Source of the DNA: JALZUE01 sp051251725
GTDB taxonomy: Bacteria > Pseudomonadota > Gammaproteobacteria > Enterobacterales > Alteromonadaceae
Reading direction: 5' to 3'
Assembly (NCBI GenBank): GCA_051251725.1
Contig: JBPOFN010000017.1
Span: 1 to 64,000 of the forward strand
Length of the DNA: 64,000 nt
The position numbers and the translations under genes were made by a program. The notes under the pieces were generated by a model, which made no database searches, was not told the origin of the DNA, and saw only the letters and a list, made by a program, of their open reading frames with translations. Of this stretch, positions 62,451 through 64,000 are shown in pieces. Position 1 is the first letter of the stretch; each line of letters starts with the position of its first letter.

Positions 62451-63992
62451 TTACCAAGTCTGAGTAGCTTTAAAAGCTTCAATAGCTTTAGCTAAACCAG
62501 CTTCGATATCTTTATCGTAGCTACCACTTTCGTTGATCTTAGCCATTAACTCAGTATGCTCGTTATCTACGTATGAACGTAAGGCTAATTCGAAATCAAC
62601 TACTTTTTCAATAGCAACATCTTTTAAATAACCTTTATCAGCGGCAAATAAAGAAACAGCCATTTGAGCAACTGATAATGGGCTGAATTGCTTCTGCTTC
62701 ATTAATTCAGTAACACGTTGACCGTGCTCTAATTGTGCACGCGTTGCGTCATCAAGATCTGATGCAAATTGAGCGAATGCCGCTAATTCTGCATATTGTG
62801 CTAGTGCTAAACGAATACCACCACCTAATTTCTTGATAATCTTAGTTTGCGCAGAACCACCAACACGAGATACTGAAATACCAGCATTAACAGCAGGGCG
62901 TATGCCTGAGTTAAATAAATCAGATTGTAAGAAAATCTGACCATCGGTAATTGATATTACGTTTGTTGGAATAAATGCAGATACGTCACCAGCTTGTGTT
63001 TCAATAATAGGTAAAGCAGTTAAAGAACCAGTTTTACCTTTTACAGCACCTTTAGTGAATTTTTCTACATATTCTTCATTTACACGAGCTGCACGCTCTA
63101 ATAAACGAGAGTGAAGATAGAAAACATCACCAGGGTAAGCTTCACGTCCAGGAGGACGACGTAATAATAGTGCAATTTGACGATAAGCCACGGCTTGCTT
63201 AGATAAGTCATCATATACGATGAGTGCATCTTCACCACGGTCACGGAAGTATTCGCCCATAGTACAACCAGAATATGCTGATAAGTACTGTAAAGCAGCA
63301 GCTTCAGAGGCACCAGCAACAACAACGATAGTATTCGCTAAGGCGCCGTGTTCTTCTAAGCTACGTACAACGTTAGCTACTGTAGAAGCTTTCTGACCAA
63401 TCGCTACGTATACACATTTAATGCCAGTATCTTTTTGGTTGATAATCGCATCTAAAGCAATCGCTGATTTACCAATTTGACGGTCACCAATGATTAATTC
63501 ACGTTGACCACGACCAATTGGAACCATTGCATCAATTGACTTAATACCAGTTTGAACTGGTTGATCAACAGATTTACGTTCGATTACACCTGGTGCAACA
63601 ACTTCAATTGGAGAGAAGCCATCATTTTCAATTGGGCCTTTGCCATCAATTGGTTCACCAAGGGTGTTAACAACACGACCTAAAAGGCCACGTCCAACAG
63701 GTACTTCTAAAATACGACCAGTACCTTTTACTTTCAAGCCTTCGTGTAGATCCGCATATGGACCCATAACTACCGCACCTACCGAATCACGGTCTAGGTT
63801 TAACGCGATAGCAAAACGACTACCAGGAAGTTCGATCATCTCGCCTTGCATTACGTCAGCAAGACCATTGATGCGAATAATACCATCTGTTACAGAAACG
63901 ATAGTACCTTCATTACGAGCTTCGCTGACAACGTCAAACTTTTCAATTCTATTTTTGATTAGTTCGGCGATTTCAGTGGAATTCAGTTGCAT
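62451..63992 (-). CDS. atpA: ATP synthase F1 alpha subunit
   Basis: 513 residues, complete from MQLNSTEIAELIKNRIEKF. Alpha carries non-catalytic nucleotide sites and forms the F1 hexamer with beta. P-loop GDRQIGKSAIALDAII, EYFRDRGEDALIVYDDLSKQ and the PAVNAGISVSRVGGSAQ stretch are typical. The upstream genes of the operon (atpH and the Fo genes) lie beyond the window end. Start and stop are both inside the window. Confidence 0.98.
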   Translation of the reverse strand: MQLNSTEIAELIKNRIEKFDVVSEARNEGTIVSVTDGIIRINGLADVMQGEMIELPGSRFAIALNLDRDSVGAVVMGPYADLHEGLKVKGTGRILEVPVGRGLLGRVVNTLGEPIDGKGPIENDGFSPIEVVAPGVIERKSVDQPVQTGIKSIDAMVPIGRGQRELIIGDRQIGKSAIALDAIINQKDTGIKCVYVAIGQKASTVANVVRSLEEHGALANTIVVVAGASEAAALQYLSAYSGCTMGEYFRDRGEDALIVYDDLSKQAVAYRQIALLLRRPPGREAYPGDVFYLHSRLLERAARVNEEYVEKFTKGAVKGKTGSLTALPIIETQAGDVSAFIPTNVISITDGQIFLQSDLFNSGIRPAVNAGISVSRVGGSAQTKIIKKLGGGIRLALAQYAELAAFAQFASDLDDATRAQLEHGQRVTELMKQKQFSPLSVAQMAVSLFAADKGYLKDVAIEKVVDFELALRSYVDNEHTELMAKINESGSYDKDIEAGLAKAIEAFKATQTW

Positions 63993-64000
63993 GCTCTGTT

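Overview
The window is chromosomal DNA of low G+C content by eye, coding-dense, from a marine gammaproteobacterium of the Alteromonadales. The best guess is Colwelliaceae (Colwellia, Cognaticolwellia or Thalassotalea type). The basis is the gene orders tatABC-tatD-(dgc)-hemB, rpoH near ftsXEY/rsmD, and atpAGDC followed by glmU, deoR-type regulator and glmS. Other pointers are the many c-di-GMP proteins, a SapC-family protein, a PEP-CTERM protein and secreted enzymes against seaweed and plant polysaccharides. The placement is inferred from gene content; no rRNA or tRNA gene was seen. There is no prophage, no intact insertion sequence and no CRISPR array.

Left part (1-22.3 kb): an exported peroxiredoxin-like protein; fdhD with an FdhF/YdeP-type molybdoenzyme; ccoG-srkA-dsbA; a leftward Tat block (tatA, tatB, tatC, tatD, a diguanylate cyclase, hemB); a candidate outer-membrane protein; a GAF-GAF-GGDEF-EAL protein; rpoH; an EAL-HDOD protein; ftsX-ftsE-ftsY; and rsmD. 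FtsY carries a 12.5-copy hexanucleotide repeat encoding a Glu-Pro stretch.

Middle part (22.4-38.9 kb): a PL7 alginate-lyase lipoprotein behind two inverted repeats; an overlapping alpha/beta-hydrolase and M14 peptidase pair; a small MITE-like element; MAPEG, YjaG, coiled-coil and SapC proteins. Then comes a complete six-gene ebo (edb) cluster in the order D-C-A-B-E-F at 30.1-36.6 kb. This cluster type is known elsewhere for moving or handling a secondary-metabolite precursor, but no biosynthetic partner is visible here. It is followed by a chemoreceptor gene with an FNR-like site upstream.

Accessory part (38.9-53 kb): a PEP-CTERM protein and a 1182-residue GH86 agarase/porphyranase-like enzyme with accessory domains on the minus strand; a GH10 xylanase lipoprotein and a GH5 endoglucanase lipoprotein on the plus strand, separated by a heptamer repeat tract; a C-terminal fragment of a GlpD-like gene; a CBS protein; a small unknown exported protein; a large Ig-like lipoprotein; and a SulP transporter. 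With the PL7 lyase, these enzymes suggest attack on alginate, agar or porphyran, xylan and beta-glucan. No sugar transporter lies beside them.

Right part (53-64 kb, all minus strand): glmS, a DeoR-family regulator with twin operator-like palindromes, an S9 peptidase inserted between deoR and glmU, glmU, and the 3' half of the F1Fo ATP synthase operon (atpA, atpG, atpD, atpC). Peptidoglycan precursor supply (GlmS/GlmU) and energy genes are thus adjacent, as is usual in this order.
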